In this document: positions 1 through 8,335 of the stretch, piece by piece
How the letters are laid out: each line of letters starts with the position of its first letter
Position numbering within the stretch: position 1 is the stretch's first letter
DNA from: Closterium sp. NIES-65
Lineage: Eukaryota; Streptophyta; Zygnematophyceae; Desmidiales; Closteriaceae
DNA length: 64,000 bases
Assembly: GCA_948144175.1 (NCBI GenBank)
Contig: CANXME010000095.1
Location: 1,240,001 to 1,304,000, forward strand
Direction: 5' to 3'
Notes under the pieces: model-generated
Told to the model about the DNA's origin: nothing
What the model saw: the letters and a program-made list of their open reading frames with translations, nothing else
Databases searched by the model: none
Translations under genes and position numbers: made by a program

Positions 1-335
1 TTTTAAATATGACGTCCCCAATGCTCTGTTCAGGACGGGCGTGTGGAACTGAACACGCCTTCTTGCATGCTGGTCAGTTCACGTCAAGATGGTCACTTGT
101 GTCAAGGCGCGGTGAAAGTGGAGAATCGATCGCCTAAGGATCGTTTTGTAGCGCGGTTATAAAAGGTTGTATACCTTTCGTGTCTAGAACGCGAGGTTCA
201 GTGCGGTGACCGAATCGATCGACCCCCGATCGAGCACTTTCACCGCGTCCTCAGCCCTTTTCATGGAATTACTTACACTTGGTCGCATGCACTCAAACTT
301 TGAGTGTAGGAATTGTTGAGTTCTTTTGAGTGAGC
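1..335. other. Left-edge DNA outside the identified elements
   Basis: No convincing coding region is visible. A 12-bp inverted repeat (CGCGGTGAAAGT at 108-119 and its complement at 236-247) encloses about 116 bp containing several CGATCG motifs. The segment ends at the GAATG target-site duplication (336-340) of element C, so it is probably pre-existing host or older repeat DNA. Confidence 0.5.
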
Positions 336-340
336 GAATG

Positions 341-613
341 TGTTATGAATGAACTTGCAGAGTGCGCAGAATATCGAATATCGAGAATGAGTACTGAATT
401 CACTGAATCCACAATGAAGTAACGAGGCCTAGATAGGAGAAAACCTAGCTAGGCGGGGGTTCGGGATGGGATGGCTCGGTGATGGTTGCGATTGGAGCGG
501 AGGCCGACTCGGGAGTGGCTCGGTGCTACGAAATAGGAAGGTCAGGTTCGTCGCGTGACCCTCGGGATGGCCTCGCTAACGAGTGCCTCAGTAAGGATTT
601 GTAAATCCTTACA
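341..613 (-). repeat. 3' LTR of element C
   Basis: This 273-bp repeat matches 11199-11476 with a few substitutions and a short indel. Its outer end is nearly palindromic (TAAGGATTT, two bases, AAATCCTTA), so the U3 end of the element could form a hairpin. It is preceded by duplication GAATG and followed internally by a polypurine tract on the minus strand (614-625). Confidence 0.85.
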
Positions 614-885
614 CTCTCCCACCTTCTAAATAAGGCAGCCCTGTACTGAAAACAGGCCCCACACTAGCGAGGATGCCGTAGATCTCCCCTTCAGCTGAAT
701 CCGACGGCTGAAATGCCTTTGACAATTTTTTTGAAAAGGTTGGAATGTAGGGCGTTGATGAAGTACGATTTCGATCTGACGGTCGAAGATGAACAGGCCC
801 AATATGAAGTAGAGGTTCGAATGTGGGCCGTTGATCGAGCAAATGTAGATCTGACGGTCGAAGCAGTTGCGAGTTTGGAGGGAAG
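614..885 (-). other. Element C internal region, 3' part
   Basis: This short stretch lies between C's 3' LTR and the insertion point of element A. It ends with GGAAG (881-885), the left copy of A's target-site duplication. A small imperfect direct repeat (GATCTGACGGTCGAAG) occurs near 773 and 849. The short open frames here are not supported as genes. Confidence 0.6.
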
Positions 886-1058
886 TGTCAGAATGAGGAA
901 TGGTGTTTCCATTGATGTTGGTTGGGGTACATATGACAAACCCTAACTTCTGTACCCCCTAAGACAAACCTCACTACAGGCTACAACATTTGACAATGAC
1001 AAACCCTAACTTCTGTACCCCCTAAGACAAACCTCACTACAGGCTACAACATTTGACA
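886..1058 (-). repeat. 3' LTR of element A
   Basis: This 173-bp LTR contains two adjacent copies of a 63-bp unit (933-995 and 996-1058), each with the conserved core seen in the other copia LTRs of this window. The same internal duplication occurs in the 5' LTR, so it predates this insertion. A purine tract (minus strand of 1059-1070) adjoins it. Confidence 0.92.
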
Positions 1059-1261
1059 CACCCCCATAGCCTAAGTGAGGGGTGTCTAGCAAAATCAAAA
1101 AGAGTACGGTCACAAGACCAGTCCAAAAGAAAACAAAGCTCAGGGTGGATCACAACGTCACCACACACTCTGAGCACAAGCAACAGTGGCCACAAGGCCA
1201 GTCCAAGAGATCACAAGTATATATAGCAAGTGTACAGACGAAGCAGGCAATAAACTCAAGT
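1059..1261 (-). other. Element A 3' untranslated region and polypurine tract
   Basis: This lies between the gag-pol stop and the 3' LTR. On the minus strand it ends in a TATGGGGGTG purine tract that directly abuts the LTR, the expected plus-strand primer. It resembles the corresponding segments of B, E, F, G, H and I, which share a GTGATCCACCCTGAGC motif. Confidence 0.75.
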
Positions 1262-4200
1262 CTACACATGACTAGAACCTGTGTCAACAAGGCCTAACTG
1301 CACACAACACCTCTGGTGGTCACAAGGCGAAAGCGCCTTGGTGAAGATGTCTGCAGTGTTGGCCTCGGACTCCACGAACTCGAAGCGAGCCTGTCCACGT
1401 CTCTGCAACTCTCGCAGAAGAAAGTACCTGACGTGAATGTGCTTCACTCTGCTCTCCAGTCGCGGCTCACGACAGAGGAGGATCGACGCCTTGTTGTCAG
1501 TAAACAAGGTCGGTGCAGAGCTCGGCCGCTCACCAAGGTCGGCGAGCAAGAAGGTCAACCACCGCAACTCCTGTGCCGCCATGACACCAGCGTAAATCTC
1601 AGCCTCAGCTGTAGAGGTCGAGACAGAAGAGGAGCGCGTGGAACGCCAGGAAACAGCTCCAGAACCCAGACTGAAACAGTACCCCTGAGTAGACCTGTGA
1701 GTCTCAGCGTCGTCAGCGTAAGAGGAGTCACAGTGACCAGTGAGTACGACAGACTGCTGCCCTCCAAGAACTACCCCCACGCCTGATGTAGTCGCTAGGT
1801 ACTTCGCCACCCTCACAGCTGCCGTCCAGTGAACAGGACGATGTCTCCCTGGCGCAACAAAGCGCGCAAGGATGCTGAGAGGGAAGGCGAGGTCCGGGCG
1901 AGTACAAGTCATCAGGTACATGAGGCAACCCACAAGCTCTGCGTAGGGACCACTAGGCTCAAACGGCTCGTCAGGAAAGGGACCAGTGAGTCTGTGGTCA
2001 ACAGCGAGAGGTGTGCGCTGTACGGTGGAGTGCTGAAGCCCGAACCGCTGAAGGACCTGCTGCACCATGTGTGACTGTGAGAGTGTAATGGTGCGAGCGG
2101 CTCTGTCCCTGGTGATCTGCAGACCAAGGTAGTGGCGCAGCTCACCAAGATCAGTGCACGTGTGTCTCTTCTGCAGTTCGGACTTCACGTCTGCCAAAGC
2201 AACCCTGTCCGGAGTGGCGAAAACGAGGTCGTCGACGTAGACCAGAACAAAGAACGGTGTGGAGCCACGACGAACGAACAGCGACGGGTCGGCAGAAGAC
2301 GGTTGGAACCCAAGGTCAGAGAGGGTAGAACGCAGAGTGTCGTGCCACTCGCGAGGGGCCTGGCGAAGACCGTAAACAGGTCGCCTCAGCCTCCACTGGG
2401 TCCCAAGAGGGAAGGTGCTAGTGAAGGCCGAGGGACGACGCAACCAGACCTCCTCGTGTAGGCTGCCCTGAAGGAAAGCAGTGGAGAAGTCGAGAGAGTG
2501 TAACTCGTAGTCTCTCTGTGCTGCTACGTGTAGTAACACCCGAAGAGTGGTCATCTTCGGGGTAGGTGCGAAGGTCTGAAAGAAGTCAACTCCCTCGCGC
2601 TGACTGAAACCTCTAGCCACGTAGCGCGCCTTGAAGAGCGGGGGAGATCCCGGTGGCCGCTTCACCCTGTAGATCCACATGCCGTCGACTACGTTCGCCC
2701 CAGGGGGGGGAACCTCATCGACGTAGGTGCCTGTGGATCTGTAGGAGGCCATCTCTGCGTCCATGGCAGCTCTCCACTGAGAGGCCCAAGGCCATGACAC
2801 TGCCTCAGCGTAAGTGCGAGGAGTCGGAATGTCAAGGGCGTCGGGGTCACCCTCAGGGGCGAGGAGCATGGCACAGAGATGAGGGGAAGCGGCCGCCAGG
2901 AACTCTAGCTCAAACTGCCTGTCCTCTAGGGCGTCACAGCCAAGGGCAGACACACCCCCGACAGCCAGAGGATTGGTAGGAGGAGCAGCCACAAGCGTGG
3001 TGGCGTAGTCAAGGCGGCGGGTAGCGGCAAAGTCAGTAACCGCGGCAGTAAGAGCAGACACAGAGGACACAGAGGCACGAGGGTGAGTAACAAGAGAGGC
3101 GAGAACACGAGAGAGAACAGGACGGTACGTGCGGTAGTAGTCAGTGACAGGAGCAGGGAGCGACACGGTGAGGGCCGACTCAGGAGGAGACGGAAGCACA
3201 GACTGAGACGGACGAGGTGGACTGGAACAAAGTAAGGCAGTACGAAGGTCAGTGAAGGGAACAGGAGACGAGGGACGAGCACGAGGGGAGCGACGAGTAG
3301 CCCAAGAACGAGACGGAGGAGGAGAGGACAAAGGCGGAGAACTAGAGAAAACAGCGGGGGAGGAGTCAGGCGGAGGAAACGTGGGACCGTAGACAGGAGG
3401 AGAGGCGGAGGAGGGAGGAGAAGGGGAGGGGAGACCAAGGGCCCGAAGACCCGAGACAGGAGGAGGAAGTGGCTGCTGCTGCTGCTGCTGCTGCGACTGC
3501 TGCTGCTGCGGACGCGGCTGCTGCTGGGACTGCTGCTCCTGCGGGTCCAGCTGCTGCTGCTGCTCCGCCAGCCGCTGTAACTCCCTCTCCTCTCTCTCCA
3601 ACTCCAGCTGCTCGTCACGCGCACGGCGAACACGAGCCTGGTGCCTAGTCGGGTAGGGGTGGGGGGGCGGAGTAGTGTCCGAAGCAGCGGCAGCTCCAGA
3701 GTCAACCCCCGAAGAACCAGGCGCACCACCCCCAGAGGCAGCACTAACACCAGCTCCAGACCCAGGCGCACCAGAACCCGAAGCAGGCGCACCCTCACCC
3801 CCAGAGGGAGCACCCCCAGAGTCCGCGCGGCCAGCACCGGCTCCCGGACGACAAGAGTCCTCTGCACCCACCGGGTCAGCTCCAACTCCAGAACCAGAAA
3901 CTCCAGCTCCAACTCCAGCACCCCCAGAACAAGAAACTCCAGTGCCTACTCCAGCTCCACCTCCAGCTCCAACACCAGCTACAACTCCAGCACCCCCAGA
4001 ACCAGAAACCGGTACAGGAACAGGCGCAGCACCAACCTCTCGAGAGCTAGCACCAGCGGCACGCTGCGAGGAGGACTGTGGGGAGGGAGGCTGTACCGGA
4101 GGGGCTACCGAAGGAAGAGGGGTAGCCTGGGACACACCTGACGGGGCTGGGCCAGGGGGGGGAGGCTGTACCGGGGGAGCAGGAGGGGCAGCGGCAGTCA

Positions 4201-7200
4201 GGAAGAGGGGGGGAGGAGGAACCGGGAGACCTCGACTGGGGTACCTGACGTAGTACGGAGTGGACTCCTCGAAACGGACGTCACGGGAGTCAAAGAACCG
4301 GTGAGAGGGAGGGTGGTAAAAGGTGAAGTCAGAGGAGTCCTCAGGGAAACCAAGGAAGACACAGGGGACAGCACGAGGCGAGAGCTTGTCCGCGGAGGTG
4401 TCGCGGACAAGAGCCAAGCACCCCCAGACACGAAACCGCGACGCAACACCAGGGGACCCTGTCCAAAGACTGGTCGGTGAAACCTCTGGTCGAGAGACAC
4501 GTGGCCAGAGGTTCAGCTGGTGCGCGGCGTACCTGACCGCGTAGGGCCACAGAAAATGGGGGGCACAAGTGTGAGTCAGGGAGGTGCGGGCGATCTCCAT
4601 GACCAGGCCTATGCGGCGCTTAGCAACCCCATTCTGCTGTGGGGACTCTGGAAGCGTCCAGGACTGACGAATGCCCTGCTCGCGACAGAATCCAGCGAGA
4701 ATGCCGGAGCGAAACTCACCCCCACGGTCGGAGTGGAGACAGCTGACACGACGACCACGAGTGTCCACGGTGGTGAGCAACCACCTGATCAGCGTAGAAG
4801 TCACCTCAGACTTTTTCGCCAGTGGGAACACTGTGGTGTAGCGGGAGAAGTCGTCAACGACCACCAGAAAGTAACGCTCACGCTCAGGGCCTAGACGAGG
4901 GGCGGGGCCCCAGACGTCCAAGTGAAGCGTCTCAAAAGGCTCGGTGGCCGGACGAAGGGAGGAGGAGTGAGGGGTGGCGCGCAGCCTACCCTCGACGCAG
5001 GGACGACACGGCGGCGCAAGCGAAGGCGGCAGCGACGGCAAGACACGTGGGAAGCCTAGGACAAGACGCTGACTAGACATAGCACGCAGACGAGGAAGGG
5101 ACGGGTGCCCCATCCGGTGGAGCCACAGAACGGTGGGGTGGGCAAGCGACCGGCAGGAGCACGACGCAGCAACTGGAACAGACGTAGGAACCTGACATGA
5201 CACAGACACCTGGGGGGACGAAGCAACCTGGTGAGATACGGGGACCCGAACGGGGGGGGGAACCGGGGGCAGTGGCAGTAGGGGGGGCTGCTGGTGCGGC
5301 CGCTGGTGCTGCTGCTGCTGCTGCTGCTGCTGCTGCGGCTGCGGCTGCTGCTGCTGCTGCGGCTGCTGCTGCGGCGCACGCGGGCCAGTGTGAAGAGTGT
5401 AGAGACCCGAGCCCGGCTCAGCAGTAAAGGTAGCAAGAGGCTGGTAAGAGTCTCCGTCAACACACACCGCAGTCTCTCCAGAAGGCTCAAACCACACACC
5501 CACGTGCTGACTCACGAGGGGTCGCACGCCCACCAAGTTCCGGGAGAACGAGGGGACGTGAAACCCAGTGAGAGACCCGGAGGGAGCAGCAGGACACGGT
5601 AAAGTGGTAGTGTGACGGGCAGTGACTGGTCCCGTAGTGGGATCAGCCAACGCTACAGAAACAGGCGCAGGAAGTGGTGTAAGTGTCGTGCTGTCCCGGA
5701 AGAAGCAGTGGGAGGCTCCAGAGTCCAGTGTGAACGACAGCGAAGCGTCCCCTGAGGTAGTCGCTGGTCTAGAGTCTACACAAGTACCTACACTAGCAAC
5801 AGGCAACTGAGCAAGACTAGCACCAAAGCTAACAACACCAGAGTAAACAGAGTCAGAAACACTAGAGTCAACAACAGCATACATAGCATGAGGAGCACTA
5901 ATCAGATCAACTAACTGCTCAGCAGACATGCCCCACAGAGCGGAGCCGTAGCGCTGAACCAGAGGAAGCCAGTCAGGAGCAGGACCGCCAACCCCGTAGG
6001 TCAACCGGACCGTGTCAGTGAGCTGAGCAAAGCACTGACCAGGGGGGTGAGAGCGGCCACAAGGGTGGCCCCGACGAGGACCTGTCTGAACCTGGTAGGG
6101 GCAGGGAGGGTAAGCCGCACCGCGCTGGGGCTGACGCAGCCCCGACCCCGGAGCCAGCTGCTGACGCTGCTGCTGCTGAGGCTGCTGGGAGGAAAGGGGC
6201 TGCTGCTGCTGCTGAAGGTGCTGCTGACGCTGAGCCTGGTACCACGCCGCTGCTCCACCTAGCGGGGCCGGCAGTACAGGAGGCGACTGACGAGCTCGGG
6301 GGTCGCCGCCACCAGCAGGTGCAGTGGAGTCACCAGCCGCTGCACGAGGGGTCTCTCCAGACGCTGCACTCCCACCACCCCCAGTCGCAACAGCACCCCC
6401 ACTACCTCCGCTACCTCCGCCTCCACCTCCACCAGAACCACCTTTCTTGCCCCCCCTGCCGCGGGACCGCGACGCAGTCGTAACAGCAGCCGCAGTCGCG
6501 TCAGTAGCGGCAGTGGCAAGAGAGGCAGTGAAGGTGGGTAACTGCGGGACAGTGCACCCGTGGAAGAGTGGGGGGGACACAGTACCAGAGGCGGCAGCTA
6601 CCGAACGAAGGTTGCTCTCGACGTCCTTGAGTGCAGACTCAAGGACCTCGATAGTCAGCTCACTAGGGTGCTTCAGCAGAAGCGCGTCACGAACGGAGGC
6701 AAGGCGGTCAGGGAGGCTAGTGGCGATGAAATAGACAGTGATCGCCATGGTGGGAGGAAGGAGTGTAAGCTGTGCCTCAGTGCAAGCAGCGCGGTAACTA
6801 GCGTCGAGCGAGCGGAGGTGAGCGATCAAGTCAGCAGAGCGCTCAAACGAGGCAAGATCAGGAAACAGGAACGGGAGGAAAAGACGGCCAAGAGAGACAG
6901 TAGCGGGAGTAGAGTAGCGGGCCTTAATCGCAGTGAGGTACGCAGCAGCGGTGCGAACCTGAGTAAAGTGGACCTCCTCGGACTCAGGGAGGAGGCTGCT
7001 GAGTGCGATGCAGGCCGCAGCGTCACGCGACGTCCAAGCCGTCCGGTCAGCGCGCTGACGGGCAAAGCGAGCCGTAGCAGCGTCGTCAGGAGCAGGGCCT
7101 AAAGCTGTAGGCTTGGGGGGCTCAGGGAGGTCACCAGTAGCGTGTGACCAGAGGGTCTCGCCCCCCTGGACCTGACTCTCTAACAGACGGCGAGCGCGAA

Positions 7201-7267
7201 GAAGCCAGACGGAAAAGTCAAGGGGTCTACCGTCAGCGTCGAAACGAAGAACTCGCGGAGTCGCCAT
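1262..7267 (-). CDS. Ty1/copia gag-pol polyprotein, element A (open)
   Basis: A single frame of about 2001 aa encodes a complete copia polyprotein. The chosen start reads MATPRVLRFD and matches the starts of the other gag proteins here; an in-frame Met 12 codons upstream is less likely. In order: gag helical domain (about 1-240); Ser/Gly-rich and Gln-rich tracts; atypical zinc knuckle C-x13-C-x3-H-x4-C (about 388-412); protease with LDSGAS (about 510); integrase with an HHCC region and catalytic Asp in LHLDVWGP (about 780) and LHSDRGGEF (about 842); a Pro/Gly/Gln-rich linker with polyQ from CAG runs; RT with YVDDLVFA (about 1672); RNase H with CDSSYADD and TDNKAS. The integrase third acidic residue is Lys (NGVAKRR, about 877), where most relatives here have NG(I/V)AERR. 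The protein would form virus-like particles and make and integrate cDNA. The frame is intact, but integrase activity is doubtful. Confidence 0.93.
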   Translation of the reverse strand: MATPRVLRFDADGRPLDFSVWLLRARRLLESQVQGGETLWSHATGDLPEPPKPTALGPAPDDAATARFARQRADRTAWTSRDAAACIALSSLLPESEEVHFTQVRTAAAYLTAIKARYSTPATVSLGRLFLPFLFPDLASFERSADLIAHLRSLDASYRAACTEAQLTLLPPTMAITVYFIATSLPDRLASVRDALLLKHPSELTIEVLESALKDVESNLRSVAAASGTVSPPLFHGCTVPQLPTFTASLATAATDATAAAVTTASRSRGRGGKKGGSGGGGGGGSGGSGGAVATGGGGSAASGETPRAAAGDSTAPAGGGDPRARQSPPVLPAPLGGAAAWYQAQRQQHLQQQQQPLSSQQPQQQQRQQLAPGSGLRQPQRGAAYPPCPYQVQTGPRRGHPCGRSHPPGQCFAQLTDTVRLTYGVGGPAPDWLPLVQRYGSALWGMSAEQLVDLISAPHAMYAVVDSSVSDSVYSGVVSFGASLAQLPVASVGTCVDSRPATTSGDASLSFTLDSGASHCFFRDSTTLTPLPAPVSVALADPTTGPVTARHTTTLPCPAAPSGSLTGFHVPSFSRNLVGVRPLVSQHVGVWFEPSGETAVCVDGDSYQPLATFTAEPGSGLYTLHTGPRAPQQQPQQQQQPQPQQQQQQQQQHQRPHQQPPLLPLPPVPPPVRVPVSHQVASSPQVSVSCQVPTSVPVAASCSCRSLAHPTVLWLHRMGHPSLPRLRAMSSQRLVLGFPRVLPSLPPSLAPPCRPCVEGRLRATPHSSSLRPATEPFETLHLDVWGPAPRLGPERERYFLVVVDDFSRYTTVFPLAKKSEVTSTLIRWLLTTVDTRGRRVSCLHSDRGGEFRSGILAGFCREQGIRQSWTLPESPQQNGVAKRRIGLVMEIARTSLTHTCAPHFLWPYAVRYAAHQLNLWPRVSRPEVSPTSLWTGSPGVASRFRVWGCLALVRDTSADKLSPRAVPCVFLGFPEDSSDFTFYHPPSHRFFDSRDVRFEESTPYYVRYPSRGLPVPPPPLFLTAAAPPAPPVQPPPPGPAPSGVSQATPLPSVAPPVQPPSPQSSSQRAAGASSREVGAAPVPVPVSGSGGAGVVAGVGAGGGAGVGTGVSCSGGAGVGAGVSGSGVGADPVGAEDSCRPGAGAGRADSGGAPSGGEGAPASGSGAPGSGAGVSAASGGGAPGSSGVDSGAAAASDTTPPPHPYPTRHQARVRRARDEQLELEREERELQRLAEQQQQLDPQEQQSQQQPRPQQQQSQQQQQQQPLPPPVSGLRALGLPSPSPPSSASPPVYGPTFPPPDSSPAVFSSSPPLSSPPPSRSWATRRSPRARPSSPVPFTDLRTALLCSSPPRPSQSVLPSPPESALTVSLPAPVTDYYRTYRPVLSRVLASLVTHPRASVSSVSALTAAVTDFAATRRLDYATTLVAAPPTNPLAVGGVSALGCDALEDRQFELEFLAAASPHLCAMLLAPEGDPDALDIPTPRTYAEAVSWPWASQWRAAMDAEMASYRSTGTYVDEVPPPGANVVDGMWIYRVKRPPGSPPLFKARYVARGFSQREGVDFFQTFAPTPKMTTLRVLLHVAAQRDYELHSLDFSTAFLQGSLHEEVWLRRPSAFTSTFPLGTQWRLRRPVYGLRQAPREWHDTLRSTLSDLGFQPSSADPSLFVRRGSTPFFVLVYVDDLVFATPDRVALADVKSELQKRHTCTDLGELRHYLGLQITRDRAARTITLSQSHMVQQVLQRFGLQHSTVQRTPLAVDHRLTGPFPDEPFEPSGPYAELVGCLMYLMTCTRPDLAFPLSILARFVAPGRHRPVHWTAAVRVAKYLATTSGVGVVLGGQQSVVLTGHCDSSYADDAETHRSTQGYCFSLGSGAVSWRSTRSSSVSTSTAEAEIYAGVMAAQELRWLTFLLADLGERPSSAPTLFTDNKASILLCREPRLESRVKHIHVRYFLLRELQRRGQARFEFVESEANTADIFTKALSPCDHQRCCVQLGLVDTGSSHV

Positions 7268-8157
7268 AGTGAGGACTAAAGCGAACGAACAGGCGAGTAA
7301 CAACCGGGGGGGAAGAGGACTCAGTCGCAGCGGAAGAGCGGGCTAGAGCGACGGGCCAGGACGTAGGGTAGGGCAACGGGCCAGGGCCTAGGGTAGGGCG
7401 ACGGGCCAGGGCTTAGGGAGGGCAACGGGCCAGAGCCTAGGGTAGGGCGACGGGCCAGGGCGTAGGGAGGGCGACGGGCCAGGGCCTAGGGTAGGGCGAC
7501 GGGCCAGGGCCTAGGGTAGGGCGACGGGCCAGGGCCTAGGGTAGGGCGACGGGCCAGGACTTAGGGAGGGCGACGGGCCAGGGCTTAGGGTAGGGCGACG
7601 GGCCAGGGCTTAGGGCAGGGCGACGGGCCAGGGCGTAGGGCAGGGCGACGCGACGGGGGAAAGGGCGGGAGCGACGCGACGGGGCAGGGCGACGCGAAGG
7701 GACAGGGCGACGCGACGGGGCAGGGCGACGGGACGGGGCAGGGCGACGCGACTGGGTAGGGTGACGCGACGGGACAGGGCGACGGGACGGGACAGGGCGA
7801 CGGGACGGGGTAGGGCGACGCGACGGGACAGGGCGACGGGACGGGGGGGGAACAGGCGGGCATGACGCGACGGGGGGAACGGGCGCGACGCGACGGGGGG
7901 AAAGGGCGTGACGGGGGGGGGGGGGGAAAGGGCGCGACGCGACGGGGGGGGGGGGGGAAAGGGCGCGACGCGACGGGGGGGGGGGGGGGGGGGGGGGCGC
8001 TAGGCGACGGGGAGAAAGGGCGCTAAGCGACGGGGGAAAGGGCGCTAGGCTCGGTAACAACGGAACTGGTACGAACGAGAGGTAGGATCAGGCTCGGGAG
8101 GCACGAACGGAGAACGGAGGAACGGGATCCCACAGGATCCTAACCTAGCTGATACCA
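7268..8157 (-). repeat. Element A leader: minisatellite, G/C homopolymers and PBS
   Basis: Between the gag start and the 5' LTR, about ten units of 24-31 bp around the core GCGACGGGCCAGGG run from about 7340 to 7640. Related shorter units around GGGCGACGCGACGGG follow to about 7860, then long G runs (about 7908-7998). The end next to the LTR carries the minus-strand PBS TGGTATCAGCTAGG (8144-8157). The transcript leader would be very C-rich. The open frames called through this stretch are low-complexity artefacts. Confidence 0.85.
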
Positions 8158-8330
8158 TGTCAGAATGAGGAATGGTGTTTCCATTGATGTTGGTTGGGGT
8201 ACATATGACAAACCCTAAATTCTGTACCCCCTAAGACAAACCTCACTACAGGCTACAACATTTGACAATGACAAACCCTAACTTCTGTACCCCCTAAGAC
8301 AAACCTCACTACAGGCTACAACAATTGACA
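8158..8330 (-). repeat. 5' LTR of element A
   Basis: This 173-bp copy matches 886-1058 with two substitutions and includes the same duplicated 63-bp core (8205-8267 and 8268-8330). GGAAG follows at 8331-8335, pairing with 881-885. Confidence 0.92.
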
Positions 8331-8335
8331 GGAAG

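Larger units (their letters stand above)
886..8330 (-). mobile_element. Element A: intact Ty1/copia retrotransposon nested in C
   Basis: The element is 7445 bp, bounded by two 173-bp LTRs that differ at two positions by eye and by the duplication GGAAG (881-885 and 8331-8335). The order on the minus strand is 5' LTR, PBS, GC-rich leader of minisatellites and G/C homopolymers, one gag-pol frame, a short 3' untranslated part, a purine tract ending GGGGGTG, and 3' LTR. The near-identical LTRs mark a recent insertion. The protein order protease, integrase, RT, RNase H is diagnostic of Ty1/copia. Confidence 0.95.

Noticed and set aside
5056..5499. Open frames opposite element A's pol in polyQ and linker regions
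   Set aside because: They are antisense shadows kept open by CAG repeats and high GC. The minus frame has clear catalytic motifs and these do not.
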